Positions 11,601-23,537 of a DNA stretch of 64,000 bases are shown one piece after another. The notes under the pieces are model-generated. The model was not told the origin of the DNA. It made no database searches and was given only the letters and a program-made list of their open reading frames with translations. The DNA comes from Liopterus haemorrhoidalis. Its lineage: Eukaryota; Arthropoda; Insecta; Coleoptera; Dytiscidae. A program made the position numbers and the translations under genes. How positions within the stretch are numbered: position 1 is the stretch's first letter; each line of letters opens with the position of its first letter. The stretch covers positions 18,921,535 to 18,985,534 of the forward strand of contig OZ020616.1 in assembly GCA_963971575.1 (NCBI GenBank), read 5' to 3'.

Positions 11601-14600
11601 GATGTACATGTGATCCATGCGACGACCCGAGCAAACATTCGCCAAATTGCGACTGCCCTGTCTGCAAGTGCAAAGGACAGAAAACAGACGAAAAGAAATG
11701 TGATTGTCCCATTGGACGTTGCAAGTGTGACCCATGCAAGGATCCACCCCAACATTCTCCAAACTGTGACTGTTCAGTCTGTAAATGCAAAGGTCAGACA
11801 AAAGACGATAGGACATGTGACTGTCCTCCTGGTAATTGTAAATGTAAACCATGCAGTGATCCAAGCAAACATTCTCCAAAATGCGACTGCTCGGTCTGTA
11901 AATGCAAAGGTCGAAAAGACGAAAAGACATGCGATTGTCCCACTGGACGTTGCAAGTGTAACCCATGCAAGGATCCACCCCAACATTCTCCAAACTGTGA
12001 CTGTCCAGTCTGTAAATGCAAAGGTCAGACAGGAGATGATAGGAAATGTGACTGTCCTCCTGGTGGTTGCAAATGTAACCCATGCAGTGATCCAAGCAAT
12101 CATTCTCCAAACTGTGACTGCCCGATCTGCAAATGCAAAGGACAGAAAACAGACGACAAGAAATGTGATTGCCCCCCTGGTAAATGCAAGTGTACCCCGT
12201 GCGATGACACGAGAATCAAACAAGACCAAGATTGCGACTGTCCACATTGTAGATGCAGTACTTGCAAAGATCAAAAAATTAAGTTACAACTTGGATCCTC
12301 TCCTGTAGCAACAAGGCGTCATGAAGTAGAAATTCAAAACATATTACCTCATGGCCAATCATGCGATTGTCCGTCGTGTAAATGTGACCCTTGCCAAGAT
12401 CCGAAAAAGGCACATGGCACTACGTGCGATTGTCCAACGTGTAAATGTGACCCTTGTTCAGATCCAAATAAGGCTCATTCGAATACATGTGATTGCCCGG
12501 ACTGTAAATGTGATCCATGCCAAGATCCTAAAAAAGCACATGGCCCTGCGTGCGACTGCCCGGCGTGTAAATGTGACCCTTGTTCAGATCCGAATAAGGC
12601 ACATGGCGTTACGTGCGACTGCCCGGACTGCAAATGTGACCCGTGCCAAGATCCTAATAAGGCACATGGCGCTACGTGCGACTGCCCGGACTGCAAATGT
12701 GACCCGTGCCAAGATCCTAATAAGGCACATGGCGCTACGTGCGACTGCCCGGACTGCAAATGTGACCCGTGCCAAGATCCTAATAAGGTATATGGCGTTA
12801 CGTGCGACTGCCCGGACTGCAAATGTGACCCGTGCCAAGATCCTAATAAGGCACATGGCGCTACGTGCGACTGCCCGGACTGCAAATGTGACCCATGCCA
12901 AGATCCTAATAAGGCACATGGCGCTACGTGCGACTGCCCGGACTGCAAATGTGACCCATGCCAAGATCCTAATAAGGCACAAGGCGCTACGTGCGATTGC
13001 CCTGCGTGTAAATGTGCACCTTGTCAAGACCCAAGTAAAGCACATGGACCAAAATGCGATTGCGCAGACTGTAAATGTGACCCATGCATAGATCCCACCA
13101 AAGTGCACGGACCAACATGTGATTGTGCAGACTGTAAATGTGACCCTTGCATTGATCCCAAAAAGAGACATGGCCCTGCGTGCGACTGTTCTGTATGTAA
13201 ATGTGCTCCTTGTCAAGACCCAAATAAGGCCAAGCCAAAAACCTGCCAATGCGCAGAATGTAAATGTGAACCATGCCCAGATCCCACGAAAGCACATGGT
13301 CCAACGTGCGACTGCTCTGATTGTAAATGTTCACCTTGTTCAGACCCAAATAAGGCTCATCCGATGACCTGTGATTGCGCCGAATGTAAATGTGATCCAT
13401 GCAAAGATCCTAATAAGGCACATGGCGATGCTTGCGACTGCCCTGTTTGTGATTGTACCCCTTGTCATGATCCAAAGAAAGCTCAGTTGAAAACATGCGA
13501 CTGTCCAGAATGCAAATGTGATCCATGCCAAGATCCCAGTAAAGCACATGGCGCTGGGTGCATATGTCGTGATTGTACATGTGATCCTTGCCCAGACCCG
13601 AAAAAGGCTCGCCAGAAACCCTGCGACTGCCCAATATGTAAATGCGATCCTTGCGCTGATCCTAATAAGGCACATGGCGCAACATGCGACTGCCCTGAAT
13701 GTAAATGTGATCCTTGTTCGGACCCAAATAAGGCTCACCCAAAAACGTGTGACTGCCCAGAGTGTAAATGCGATCCTTGCTCAGATCCTAAAATGGCACA
13801 TGGCGACGCGTGCGATTGCTCTATTTGTGATTGTACCCCTTGTCATGATCCAACAAAAGTTCATCCACCAGCCTGCGACTGTCCTACTTGCAAATGCGAT
13901 CCTTGCGCAGATCCAAATAAAGCTCAGCCGATAACTTGCGACTGTGCGGTTTGCAAATGTAAACCATGCAAAGATCCTAACAAAGCCCATGGCCCTTCCT
14001 GCAAGTGCCCCGATTGTCAATGTGACCCTTGTTCAGATCCAAATAAGGCTCACCCAAAAAGCTGCGACTGCGCAGAATGTAAATGTGATCCTTGCAAAGA
14101 TCCTGACAAAGCACATGGTGCAGAATGTACATGCCGTGATTGTCAATGTGATCCTTGTTCAGACCCAACAAAGGCTCACCCGCTAACTTGCGACTGCGCA
14201 GAATGTAAATGTGATCCTTGTTCAGACCCAGCAAAGGCTCACCCGCTAACTTGCGACTGCGCAGAATGTAAATGTGATCCTTGTAGTGATCCTCAGAAAG
14301 CACAAATACAAGTATGCACCTGTGCTGTTTGTAGATGTTCCCCTTGTCCAGATCCAAACAAGGCGCATCCTGAATCTTGCGACTGCGCAGAATGTACATG
14401 TGAACCTTGCCATGATCCAACGAAAGCTCATCCACCAGCTTGTGACTGCGCAGAGTGTAAATGTGACCCATGTAAGGATCCCAACAAAGCACTTAAATGC
14501 AACTGCCCTGTGTGTAAATGCAGCCCTTGTCAAGATCCAAGCAAGGCTCATCCACCAGCCTGCGACTGCGCAGAATGTAAATGTGATCCTTGCAAAGATC

Positions 14601-16820
14601 CCAATAAGGCACATGGCGATGCGTGCGACTGCCCTGTTTGTGATTGTTCCCCTTGTCATGATCCAACAAAGGCACCACCCTGCGACTGTCCTATTTGCAA
14701 ATGTGATCCATGTAAGGATCCTAACAAAGCGCATGGCCCAAAGTGTAATTGCCCTGAGTGCAAATGTGATCCTTGTCAAGTACCAGGCAAGGCGCATCCT
14801 CCATCCTGCGATTGTCCCGAGTGCAAATGTGCCCCTTGTAAAGACCCGACAAAAGCTAAGCTGCCACCCTGCGATTGTCCTATATGTAAATGTGATCCTT
14901 GCAAGGATCCCGCCAAAGCACATGGCCCAAAGTGTAACTGCCCTGAGTGCAAATGTAAACCTTGTATAGAGCCGGGCAAGGCACAACTACCACCTTGCGA
15001 CTGTCCTATTTGTAAATGCGCCCCATGTAAGGATCCGAACAAAGCACAAGGCCCAAAATGCAACTGCCCGGTGTGTAAATGTGCCCCTTGTTCAGACCCG
15101 ACGAAAGCTAAGCCACCACCCTGCGACTGCCCTATTTGTAAATGTGACCCATGCAAGGATCCAGACAAAGCACATGGCGCAACATGCGATTGCCCTGCCT
15201 GTAAATGTGATCCTTGCCACGACCCAGCAAAAGCTAAACCTCCACCCTGCGACTGCCCTGTTTGTAAATGTGCCCCCTGCAAGGATCCCAATAAAGCACA
15301 TGGCCCTAAGTGCGAATGCGCTGTGTGTAAATGTGTCCCTTGCCCTGATCCATCGAAAGCCCATGGAGACAAGTGCGACTGCCCTGCGTGTACATGTGCC
15401 CCTTGTCATGATCCAACAAAAGCTCATCCACCATCTTGCGATTGCGCAGCGTGTATATGTGATCCATGTAGTGATCCTACAAAAAAACAAGTCCCAAAAT
15501 GCACCTGCGCAATATGTAAATGTGCCCCATGTTCAGACCCAACAAAAGCACATCCAGCATCCTGCGACTGCGCAAAATGTATATGTGAACCTTGTAAGGA
15601 TCCTACAAAAGCACATGGTCCAAAATGCACCTGCCAGGTGTGTAAATGTGCCCCTTGTTCTGACCCAACAATGGCGCATCCAGAAGCCTGTGATTGTGCA
15701 AAATGTATATGTGATCCTTGTAAAGATCCGACAAAGGCACACGGCGATGTGTGCGACTGCTCTGTTTGTGATTGTGCCCCTTGTCATGATCCAAGCAAAG
15801 CTCACCCAGCATCCTGCGATTGCGCAAAATGTATATGTGATCCTTGCAAAGATAAGAAAAAAGCACACGATATAAAATGCGACTGTCCTGCTTGCACATG
15901 CGCCCCTTGCCAAGATCCAAGCAAGGCTCACCCGCCAGCCTGCACTTGCGCGAAATGTGTATGTGATCCATGTAAAGATCCTAATATGGCAAAACCAAAA
16001 CCATGCGACTGCGCAGTTTGCTCCTGCTCTCCTTGTAAAGACCCAAATAAAGTGCACCCATTGGCCTGCACCTGTGAGAAATGCGTATGTGACCCTTGTA
16101 AAGATCCGAAAATGGCAAAACCTCAACCATGCACTTGTGCTATTTGCTCCTGTGATCCTTGTAAAGATCCAACTAAGGTCCACCCACCAGCATGCGATTG
16201 TCCTGCTTGTAAATGTAAGCCTTGTCAAGATCCAAATATGCACCCAGAAGGATGTAAATGTGAAGCCTGCGCTTGCGATCCTTGTAGAGTTAAAAAACAT
16301 GATTCTAAATGTACCTGCAGGGAATGTGTTTGTGATCCTTGTGGTGTAGGAAAAGGAAAAGCTGGAAAATGTCAATGCGATGTTTGTAGATGTGCACCTT
16401 GTGCTTTTCTTGATCGTCGAAAAGATTTTCAACTTCCAACTAAATCATCTGGTATTAAACCTAAACATGGAGAAGGTTGTGAATGTGATATTTGCAAATG
16501 TACACCTTGTGATCCTACACCACATCGCCAAGGATGCATTTGTGCTGAATGTATATGCGCACCTTGTGCGTATATGGATACAATGCATGAAGAACCTGTG
16601 CCAAAGACATCTGGTATCAGGCCCGGAATGAAGTCGCCATGCCTTATTCTGTCGAAACTACCTGAAACACATATTGGCCCTAGTTTTCTAACGCCTTGTG
16701 TCTGCCCTGAACCGAAAGAACCAAAAGAGCCGAGAGAAACGAAAGAACCGAAAGAACTAAAAGAACTAAAAGAACTTAAAGAACTTAAAGAACCAAGAGA
16801 ACCTAAACCCAAAAAAAGAG
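5684..16820 (+). CDS. Giant Cys-repeat protein, 11.1-kb exon 3
   Basis: This single exon has about 3,712 codons. It begins after TTTTTGATTCTCAG in phase 0 and ends at GAG|GTATGC in phase 1. An ATG at 5687 could also start a shorter isoform. Order: basic TPRSSKPA repeats (5708-5885); SRKD/CICSRK repeats (about 6130-6600); mixed Cys modules; an acidic Glu/Val segment (about 7445-7540); eight 46-residue, ten-Cys units (7546-8640); short CDCKDCKC modules; spaced CDC modules (9240-11100); six CDCPVCKCKGQ units (11466-12200); about sixty 21-residue units with core CDCPDCKCDPC (12355-16250); and a KEPKEL tail (16700-16815). Asp-Pro and Lys-Ala-His-Gly link the Cys cores. There is no signal peptide or membrane segment in this exon. 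Unspliced, the frame stops at 16892. The regular CxC/CxxC pattern recalls metallothioneins and male-specific Cys-Gly-Pro proteins of flies, but no homology is claimed. Confidence 0.88.
5708..5885 (+). repeat. Basic TPRSSKPA coding repeat
   Basis: Nine short in-frame units of six to eight residues (TPRSSKPA, TPRSSRPT, TPRSSKLA) form a basic Ser/Pro region at the start of exon 3. At DNA level the unit is close to 24 bp (acctcgaagttcaaaacc). Confidence 0.9.
7546..8640 (+). repeat. 138-bp coding repeat, eight ten-Cys units
   Basis: Eight units of 46 residues each hold two five-Cys half-units (CDCLVCACKPC and CTCDACKCAPC) separated by SDPKRHDIG and followed by the linker PDPAIIAASVASSA. Units five and six are identical at protein level. 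The last unit replaces the Ala/Ser linker with NIKSPTIKSS. Confidence 0.93.
11466..12200 (+). repeat. CKCKGQ coding repeat, 114-120 bp, six units
   Basis: Units contain CDCP(V/I)CKCKGQ, then a basic/acidic spacer (KTDEKK, TKDDR), then CDCPPGxCKCxPC and DPxxHSPN. This version inserts Gly-Gly or Gly-Arg inside the second Cys cluster, unlike the neighbouring arrays. Confidence 0.9.
12355..16250 (+). repeat. 63-bp coding repeat, about 60 units
   Basis: The unit is 21 residues: CDCPxCKCDPCxDPxKAHGx, with five Cys spaced CxCxxCxCxxC. Units between about 12600 and 13000 are nearly identical at DNA level, differing at a few bases (for example KVYGVT against KAHGAT). Later units alternate AHGP-type and AHPP-type linkers, which suggests a higher-order two-unit repeat. 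A count near 60 comes from length divided by 63. Confidence 0.93.
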
Positions 16821-17005
16821 GTATGCTACTCTTTTATTACATTACGGGTTCTCAACCTGGTACTTCGGCACCCAAGAGTGTAGGAGGTATATGAAAGAGG
16901 TACCGCGAACTTCTTCGTAGCATTAATACATATATAATATGGAGAAATAAGGGTAGGGTACTTGAATTTACCGTATTTTATATAAAGGTGCCGTCTCATG
17001 AAAAA

Positions 17006-17020
17006 GGTTGAGAACCACTG
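17006..17020 (+). repeat. hAT-type terminus remnant
   Basis: GGTTGAGAACCACTG is the reverse complement of the widespread hAT terminal motif CAGTGGTTCTCAACC. No matching left end or 8-bp duplication was found, so only an orphan end remains, in intron 3. Confidence 0.5.
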
Positions 17021-17134
17021 CTTTAAACGCTCTTAAATTGTTTCTCACGAAAATGTAAAAATTTATATATTAGGTTGCGTATTCATGTGTCAAAAGCGAA
17101 TAACGACGCTTTGCCTCTCGCAAGGGACAGCTTC

Positions 17135-18880
17135 ACATGTATGCGTAGTTCAAACTAGCATACAAAATTAATATAGATGTTACATGTTTTTAAATATTTT
17201 TATTGACAATATTCATAATAGATATTTATTTCAAGACAGTTCTACTGAATAAATTATAACTAAAAACCTAAAGAAATTTTATATACATTTATATAAAATT
17301 TAAGGTGATTGTATTATAGTTAATAAATAACAATAAAATCGAATACAAATATAATTTTAGGAATATCTAAATAAAAATATAAAATCAAATTGCTATAATA
17401 ATATAGTAATTAATAAAATTGGTGGATATATCAGTTTTTAAAAACGGATAGACGTATTTTAACGAAATTTGGTACAATAGAGTAGAACCAGGATTCAAAT
17501 ATAGGCATGGTATCTAAAAATTTTCTTTCTTAGGGGGCGTTTCTGGGTTGAAACTGGTATTAAAAAACATAAAATATTTCATTTATAAACAGAACTCTCT
17601 TACCAGAAAAAAACTATACAATAAAAATTGTTTATAAGAAAACAAATCTTATTTGTTTACGCATTTTTTCAGTTTGACGAATATTAGGGTAGTTACGGGG
17701 GGACACCCTAAAACTAAAATATTGAAATATTTCACTTATTATTTACTTCACACCAAAAATTAATGTAAGAAAATTTATTTAGAACGAAGAAACAATCCTT
17801 TCGAAGAAAAAAAAAATTAAAACAAGTAGAAAATCAAAAAATTACGCGATATTTTTATATTTATAGCCAAAAATCAAACTTAACGTGTATATAACATATA
17901 CGATAAACAAAGACTGACGCCCCGTTAGCACACAGATGACGCGTAATGTGAGCTAATCTTTTGAGTCCGGCAATGACGTTTTTCGCTCAATTTACACACT
18001 AGATTTTTTTTTCCACAATCTCTTTAATAAACCATAAAAACAACAATATTAATTATCATTTAGTCAGTTCAAGATGACTATGAAATGACGCCATAGTTAA
18101 AAATGTGGTGTGTTACCAAGATTATTAAATTAAAGGTTGTCCCGTAACTTGTAGTGGTGGGGGTAAATAGCGAAGCTACGCGTCATCTGTATGCTAACGG
18201 GGCGTCAGTCTTTGTTTATCGTATATGTTATATACACGTGAAGTTTGATTTTTGGCTATAAATATAAAAATATCGCGTTATATTTTGATTTTCTACTTGT
18301 TTTAATTTCTTTTTTCTTCGAAAGGATTGTTTCTTCGTTCTAAATAAATTTTCTTACATTAATTTTTGGTATGAAGTAAATAATAAGTGAAATATTTCAA
18401 TATTTTAGTTTTAGGGTGTCCCCCCGTAACTACCCTAATATTCATCAAACTGAAAAAATGCATAGAACAAATAAGATTGGTTTTCTTATAAACAATTTTT
18501 ATTGTATAGTTTTTTCTGGTAAGATAGTTCTGTTTATAAATGAAATATTTTATGTTTATGTTTATCCAAGAAAGAAAATTTTGAGATACCATGCCTATAT
18601 TTTGATCCTGGTTTTACTCTATTGTACCAAATTTTTTTAAAATACGTCTATCCGTTTTTAAAAACTGGTATAACCACCAATTTTATTAATTACTAAATTA
18701 TTATAGCAATTTGTTTTTCTATTTTTATTTAGATATTCCTAAAATTATATTTGTATTTGATTTTATTGTTATTTATTAACAAAATACAATTACCCTTCAC
18801 CTTAAATTTTATATAAATGAGTATAAAATTTCCTTAGGTTTTTAGTTATAATTTATTCAGTAGAACTATTTCGACCCTTT
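17135..18880. mobile_element. Two MITE copies head to head (long inverted repeat)
   Basis: About 17135-17946 is the same sequence as the reverse complement of about 18117-18880, separated by about 170 bp. Shared landmarks include TTCAAGACAGTTCTACTGAA and TTAGAACGAAGAAACAATCC. The inner end of the right copy carries AAGATTATTAAATTAAAGG, the terminus seen at 58225. The other copies are at 29691 and 58225. The arms contain stop-ridden frames only. Confidence 0.85.
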
Positions 18881-20706
18881 TTAATGAGAGTACTTTCTCA
18901 GAAAAATGTTCTAATCTGTAACATATGTAATCACAGGGATTGACGGGTTGTTTAACCCCGGTAATTCCTACCAAAGATCTCTTACATAAATAGGATAGTT
19001 TGCAAAAATAGATCAGTCATACCGTTGAGTTACCTGAAAACAGTATATATTGCAAAGTTACAGAATTTAAAAAAATGAGTGAATAGCTTCAAATTGCATC
19101 GTTCGAACAGTTAAGTATTTTACATGTTAAAAGAAACTTAATGTTATTTTGGTAAAAATTCCATTCTGTACTTCGGTACTAAGTGAAATTTGAGGCGTTA
19201 TTTTTTAAGATTATAAAATAATTTTTCCTTTCTTATAGACAATCACGAAAGCGAAGTGATTTTAGTTGAAAATTTGTTCAAAATAAAATTTAACACCACT
19301 CTAATCTCAATTCCGTCGAGCTATTTGCTAGCGGTTAATCTAACAACTAAAATGTTAATTCACATCAACGAACGTTAACATAGCGACGTTTCAGAATACC
19401 GTTTTTCTAACATCGTTCAATTTCGGGCGATTCCGTCGATGTGCGACTTAACATCTAAATTCAGAATACCGCCATAAAACAAGGTAATTAGGTTAGGTTT
19501 AGTTGGTAAAAGACTAGAACAGCAGAAGCCGAAAACCTCGAGGTAAGGAGTTTGTGTGAAAAAAAAGGAGGCAAATTAAAAAATAATACATATAAAACTA
19601 CAGAATGATATCCTACATCGCCAGTTTTTTACACAAAAACTCCTTTAAGCTTACTTCGAGCTTTTTCTAGCTTTTTACTAACTAAACCAAATACAGCTCC
19701 CCCCCCCCCCGAACTCGAAAAACACGTGGTTTTAGGTTCTTTTTTTGTCAAAATATAAGTAGTAAGGCTCACTACTTATATTCCAAAGACTCACCCCTCA
19801 AGACCACAAAATCATATGGTTGTTACGGGTTTTTGGGTCAAAATACAAGTGAGGCCCTTTTTTTGGTAATCTTTTGACGACGTTTTTTTGAGCTACATAT
19901 ACGTTAACAAATAAAATCATATAAAATATTACATTTTATGATTGAATATGTATTAGTCAAGTAGAAGAAAATTAACTTTTGATGTGTTGCACAGAATATG
20001 CGTTATTACCCTGAATTCTTATTCTTTAAAAATAAAAAAATATCTGTAATCAAACGTGCACCTCGCAAGCTTTTAACTGCAAGCGTATGCAACTCCGAAA
20101 GTGTGTGAGCAACCGTTACTCCCACTCGATGCTAATCACCGCGTTACCAGAACAATCCGCCAGTCAGCTGCCAAAGTCCGCAGCAAATTGTACAGAGCGA
20201 TCATCAAATCTTGACCGTTATGCAATACTTGACAGAAACATTTAGTTATCAAACTTATTTCCAAGGACATGTACACATAGGCGTACATTCTATTTTTATA
20301 ACCTTATACGAATTGATTATTAAATGAACACTATTTTTCTCTACACGCCAATTTAGCAACACATTTTTCTTTATTTCTCGGGTGAGTTCGGGCAAACGAA
20401 GTAATCTGATTGGTTCTTAGTTAAATTGAGATTTTCAGCTGTAAATTAGAATACAGTTTTGATATTTTTAAACTCATTGTTTACTGTTATGTAACAGACA
20501 AGAAATAATGATCCCACGGTACATTGGGTACATTCGAGTTGTACAAGGTAGAGCGAGCGCTTAGTGAACAGTTGATGATAACGTCATGAATAGAACACTG
20601 ACGGAGCGCAGCATTTCGAACGTAAAGCGAGCTTGGTATTGTGACGTAAAACTTTACCCTACAATTTTAGGCCGTGTTTTTACTGTCAGATTAGTTCGCT
20701 TCAGTC
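18881..20706. other. Intron 3 sequence with nothing recognised
   Basis: This is AT-rich sequence with a C tract at about 19698-19709 and no convincing ORF, RNA gene or paired terminus. Bases about 20500-20706 may be the 5' untranslated part of the PIF/Harbinger remnant that follows. Confidence 0.5.
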
Positions 20707-21020
20707 ATGAATCAAAATTATGTATTTCGGTTTGCAGAATTAATTTTCAATGATGAAGATGATGAATCTGAACAAGTAATTTTAGAAAAAGAATTGGGGT
20801 TTGCAGAAAATACAGTACCAAATTTTACAAATCGTCAATTCAAAACACATTTTCGGGTATCTCCTACAGTTTTCGAAAATGTTCTTGGAAAATTGCAAGC
20901 AATGCCAGACGAAGTTCATCTGAGACCAGGGAGAAATCCCGAAACAAAACTCGAGAAACAGCTTATGATACCATTATAGTACCTTGCCAACATTGAGAGC
21001 TCCTTTAAATTTACAAATAG
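20707..21020 (+). pseudogene. PIF/Harbinger transposase N-terminal fragment
   Basis: The frame encodes an acidic start, then TNRQFKTHFRVSPTVFENVL and the region leading to KQLMIPL, as in the N-terminal helical part of HARBI1-type transposases. A TAG at 20977-20979 sits where the family usually has Trp, and the same frame continues YLANIESS for a few codons before homology ends. The DDE catalytic part is absent. It lies inside intron 3 and is not part of the host gene. Confidence 0.7.
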
Positions 21021-21216
21021 AACATAACCCTGTTTCTTCCATGTTAACTTTATGCGCGGTGTATTTAATTATTTTTGTTGTGTTTACAAACACAATACAG
21101 CTTTCAAAGTTAATAAAAAGTCACAAATACAAAAAATGGTAATACTTTTCCCGCCGTTCTCCCACCTTTTTTCGTTATATCCCATATGTCCGGTGTTAGA
21201 ACCCCGGGCACATATA

Positions 21217-21814
21217 CCCTTTTCACACTAGATCTTTAAGATCGGATGTTAAAATGAATGTATCTTTAAACGCTAATGTGAAACCGTATGGCCTCGTCTA
21301 AATACAAGCGATGTTTAAGACAGAGATCTGCGTCTTAAACTTCGTCCGCATTGCCAACTTAATTTCTATTATAAAAAAATACTCCTTGAATTTGTGCTGT
21401 CAACATTTTATATTATCATAAACAAGAATACTGTATTATATCGACGTTATAAGAAGTTTATACTTATTGTTATAATAAAATTATTTATTTTAATAATGTG
21501 TTTAATAAAATACAGAGCTACAATAATTGAGATAAAATGTATCGACTTACATGTTAATACAGGTGTAATATATTCTTTATTGTAGTGTCTTCATTGTAGA
21601 ATGAAATGAAATATCCATATTTGTTTATAATAATTCAAAATGTGCGTCTGCGCAGACAGTTCAAAACTGCTAATTTCATGATGGTAACTTAAGGACAAAA
21701 TTACTGTAGCTGATGACAGCACCAGAGATTTAAACATCAAGTGTGAAAGCATACCGATCTTAAACATCAGTGAACTTTAAGTTCACTCGTCTTAAAGATC
21801 TAGTGTGAAAAGGG
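21217..21814. mobile_element. MITE with CCCTTTTCACACTAG termini
   Basis: The left end CCCTTTTCACACTAGATCTT and the right end, its inverse at 21790-21814, are near perfect. Both are flanked by TA, consistent with a TA target duplication of the Tc1/mariner superfamily. There is no transposase ORF; the interior is AT-rich. Confidence 0.85.
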
Positions 21815-22210
21815 TAATAGAGCGCACTCTAAATACACCCTCGACTGCAAAACGAATGTAATTGGGTGTGCTCCGAGCGTCAAATAGAACAAGTTTGAGT
21901 GTGCAGAACGTGCTCGGGGTACTCGGAGCGTCAAATCGAATGGACCCATTACAACTTTTAGATGGACTACTTGTTTTACGCATGACGCACGACAGTAGTG
22001 AGGGTTTTTAATCAAAACTTAAGTAAATTTAGAGATAGGGAGAGTGAAAATATCATAAACGTCCGTAATGTTTAAATTATTTTAATTTTGGGGGTGCTGC
22101 AGCACCGCAGCTCTTATGTACCGGCCGTCACTAGTTAAGAATTATAAAGCTGTGGAGAAACCCGCGCTTGTCAAAACCTCACTAATGTATTATGTATAAT
22201 TTTGTTATAG

Positions 22211-22332
22211 GTCCCGATGAGAAAAAGATGCATGTGACGAGGGGCGCGGCTCCGGATGATTGGTGGCGACAACTTGACAATTCCGCACTTCACCATAAAT
22301 TAACACAGCTTGAACAGGAGGCCATAGGACGA
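22211..22332 (+). CDS. Giant Cys-repeat protein, exon 4
   Basis: The acceptor TTTGTTATAG precedes 22211 and completes a Gly codon begun at 16820 (phase 1). The donor CGA|GTAAGT follows 22332 in phase 0. The 40 residues are charged and helical-looking (DDWWRQLDNSALHHKL, TQLEQEAIGR) and begin a probable coiled coil that continues in exon 5. Composition is unlike the Cys arrays. Both splice sites are canonical and the phases fit both neighbours, which is the main reason to link this exon to the upstream arrays across a 5.4-kb intron. Confidence 0.75.
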
Positions 22333-22899
22333 GTAAGTATCGAATTTATACCAACCTTATTAGTATTTTTACGAAATTCGATTCACTAGTGCAAAGCGCT
22401 GTACGGGCGGAATAAGTATACTTGTTTACATCGTAAATTTTGCTGTTAAAAGTAAATTAGGGTTTTTCCCATGTCTTTTCCCTAATGAATAATTAAAAAG
22501 ATTCATGCCCGGTTGCAAGAATCAGGATCAAATGGCTTGATATCCGATCGACGTTGATTTGCATCAAATCGTGTATCAAACTATTGCAAGAATACTAATT
22601 ACCTCTTGATCGCGGAACTAATCGCGCATTCGATATCCGAAAATTCCCCGATCAAGTCGAGATCAAGCCAAATTTCTACCGCCATTTTATGTTAAATATT
22701 TTGACGTATGACATAGAATACGTTTTGAAACATTTTTATTATCGTTTACTCTAAATTAAATAATAACAGTTTTAGAATGTATTTAATTATTTATTAAATA
22801 AATATTTTAATAACAGACATAAAATAAATACATAAATCATTCCTTTATACTTATTCCAAAATTTTTTTTTTGTTGGGGTGCTTAATTGAGTTCTAAGGC

Positions 22900-23043
22900 C
22901 TTTTAGGACGCAGCTTGAAATGAACCACGTCCGACAACAACCCATCACAGTATTGAGACTCCTATTCGTCCTAGTGCTATTTCTCCAAAGGATAAACCGC
23001 CCTCTCGCAGACCCACTATTCGCCTCCAATCAAACTCGCTAAG
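22900..23043 (-). pseudogene. Tc1-like transposase HTH fragment
   Basis: On the minus strand the frames read LSEFDWRRIVGLREGGLSF and, after a frameshift, RTNRSLNTVMGCCRTWF, like the N-terminal helix-turn-helix of Tc1/Tc3 transposases. No start, catalytic domain or termini were seen. Confidence is limited by its length. Confidence 0.5.
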
Positions 23044-23109
23044 TTGATAAAAAATTTGCGTGTCTTCTCGGTCTAGGCATAATGAACAGATAAAAGAAAC
23101 TCTTATGTC

Positions 23110-23227
23110 GGGTTGCTAACGTAAGAGTTTACTCTAACTCAAGTTAAAATCATTTGTTTTTATATGTTACAACCTACAACATACAAATAACTTGAGTTAG
23201 AGAAAACTCTTATTTTAGCAACTGGCC
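23110..23227. repeat. Small foldback element
   Basis: GGTTGCTAACGTAAGAG and CTCTAACTCAAGTT at the left are inverted at the right as AACTTGAGTTAGAG and CTCTTATTTTAGCAACTGG. About 118 bp in total could form a long hairpin. It is non-coding. Confidence 0.7.
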
Positions 23228-23537
23228 ATTAGAAATGTACTGTACGAAAATAATATGTTCACTGTAGCTACAAAAGTCCATTGTAGCCTATTACGTTCTA
23301 AAAACCAAAACTTGTTAAGACAAAAACCAATGTATCGATATGGTTGAAAAACTGATCGTTTCTTGTCTTAACATAAACAAACATGTATCCAGAAAATTAC
23401 TGCAATATATTCATAAATACTGGGTGTTCTTTTTTTAATGTCACGCAGAAAAATTGCAAAAAATCTCATGAACTTTTGTATCAACCTAAGATATTTTGTG
23501 AGATATCTATATAGGCAATATTGTTTTTTTTTTTTAG

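Larger units (their letters stand above)
22333..23537 (+). other. Intron 4, transposon debris
   Basis: It contains a Tc1 transposase fragment (22900-23043), a small foldback (23110-23227) and an AAGAATCAGGATCAAATGG-type repeat near 22520. It ends in a long T tract before exon 5. No further gene was seen. Confidence 0.6.

Noticed and set aside
11139..12110. Other long minus-strand and shifted plus-strand frames in exons 1 and 3
   Set aside because: All mirror the repeat unit in other frames and lack recognisable domains.
335..16250. CRISPR-like or satellite interpretation of the regular repeats
   Set aside because: Units are in frame, protein-conserved and without unique spacers; the genome is eukaryotic.
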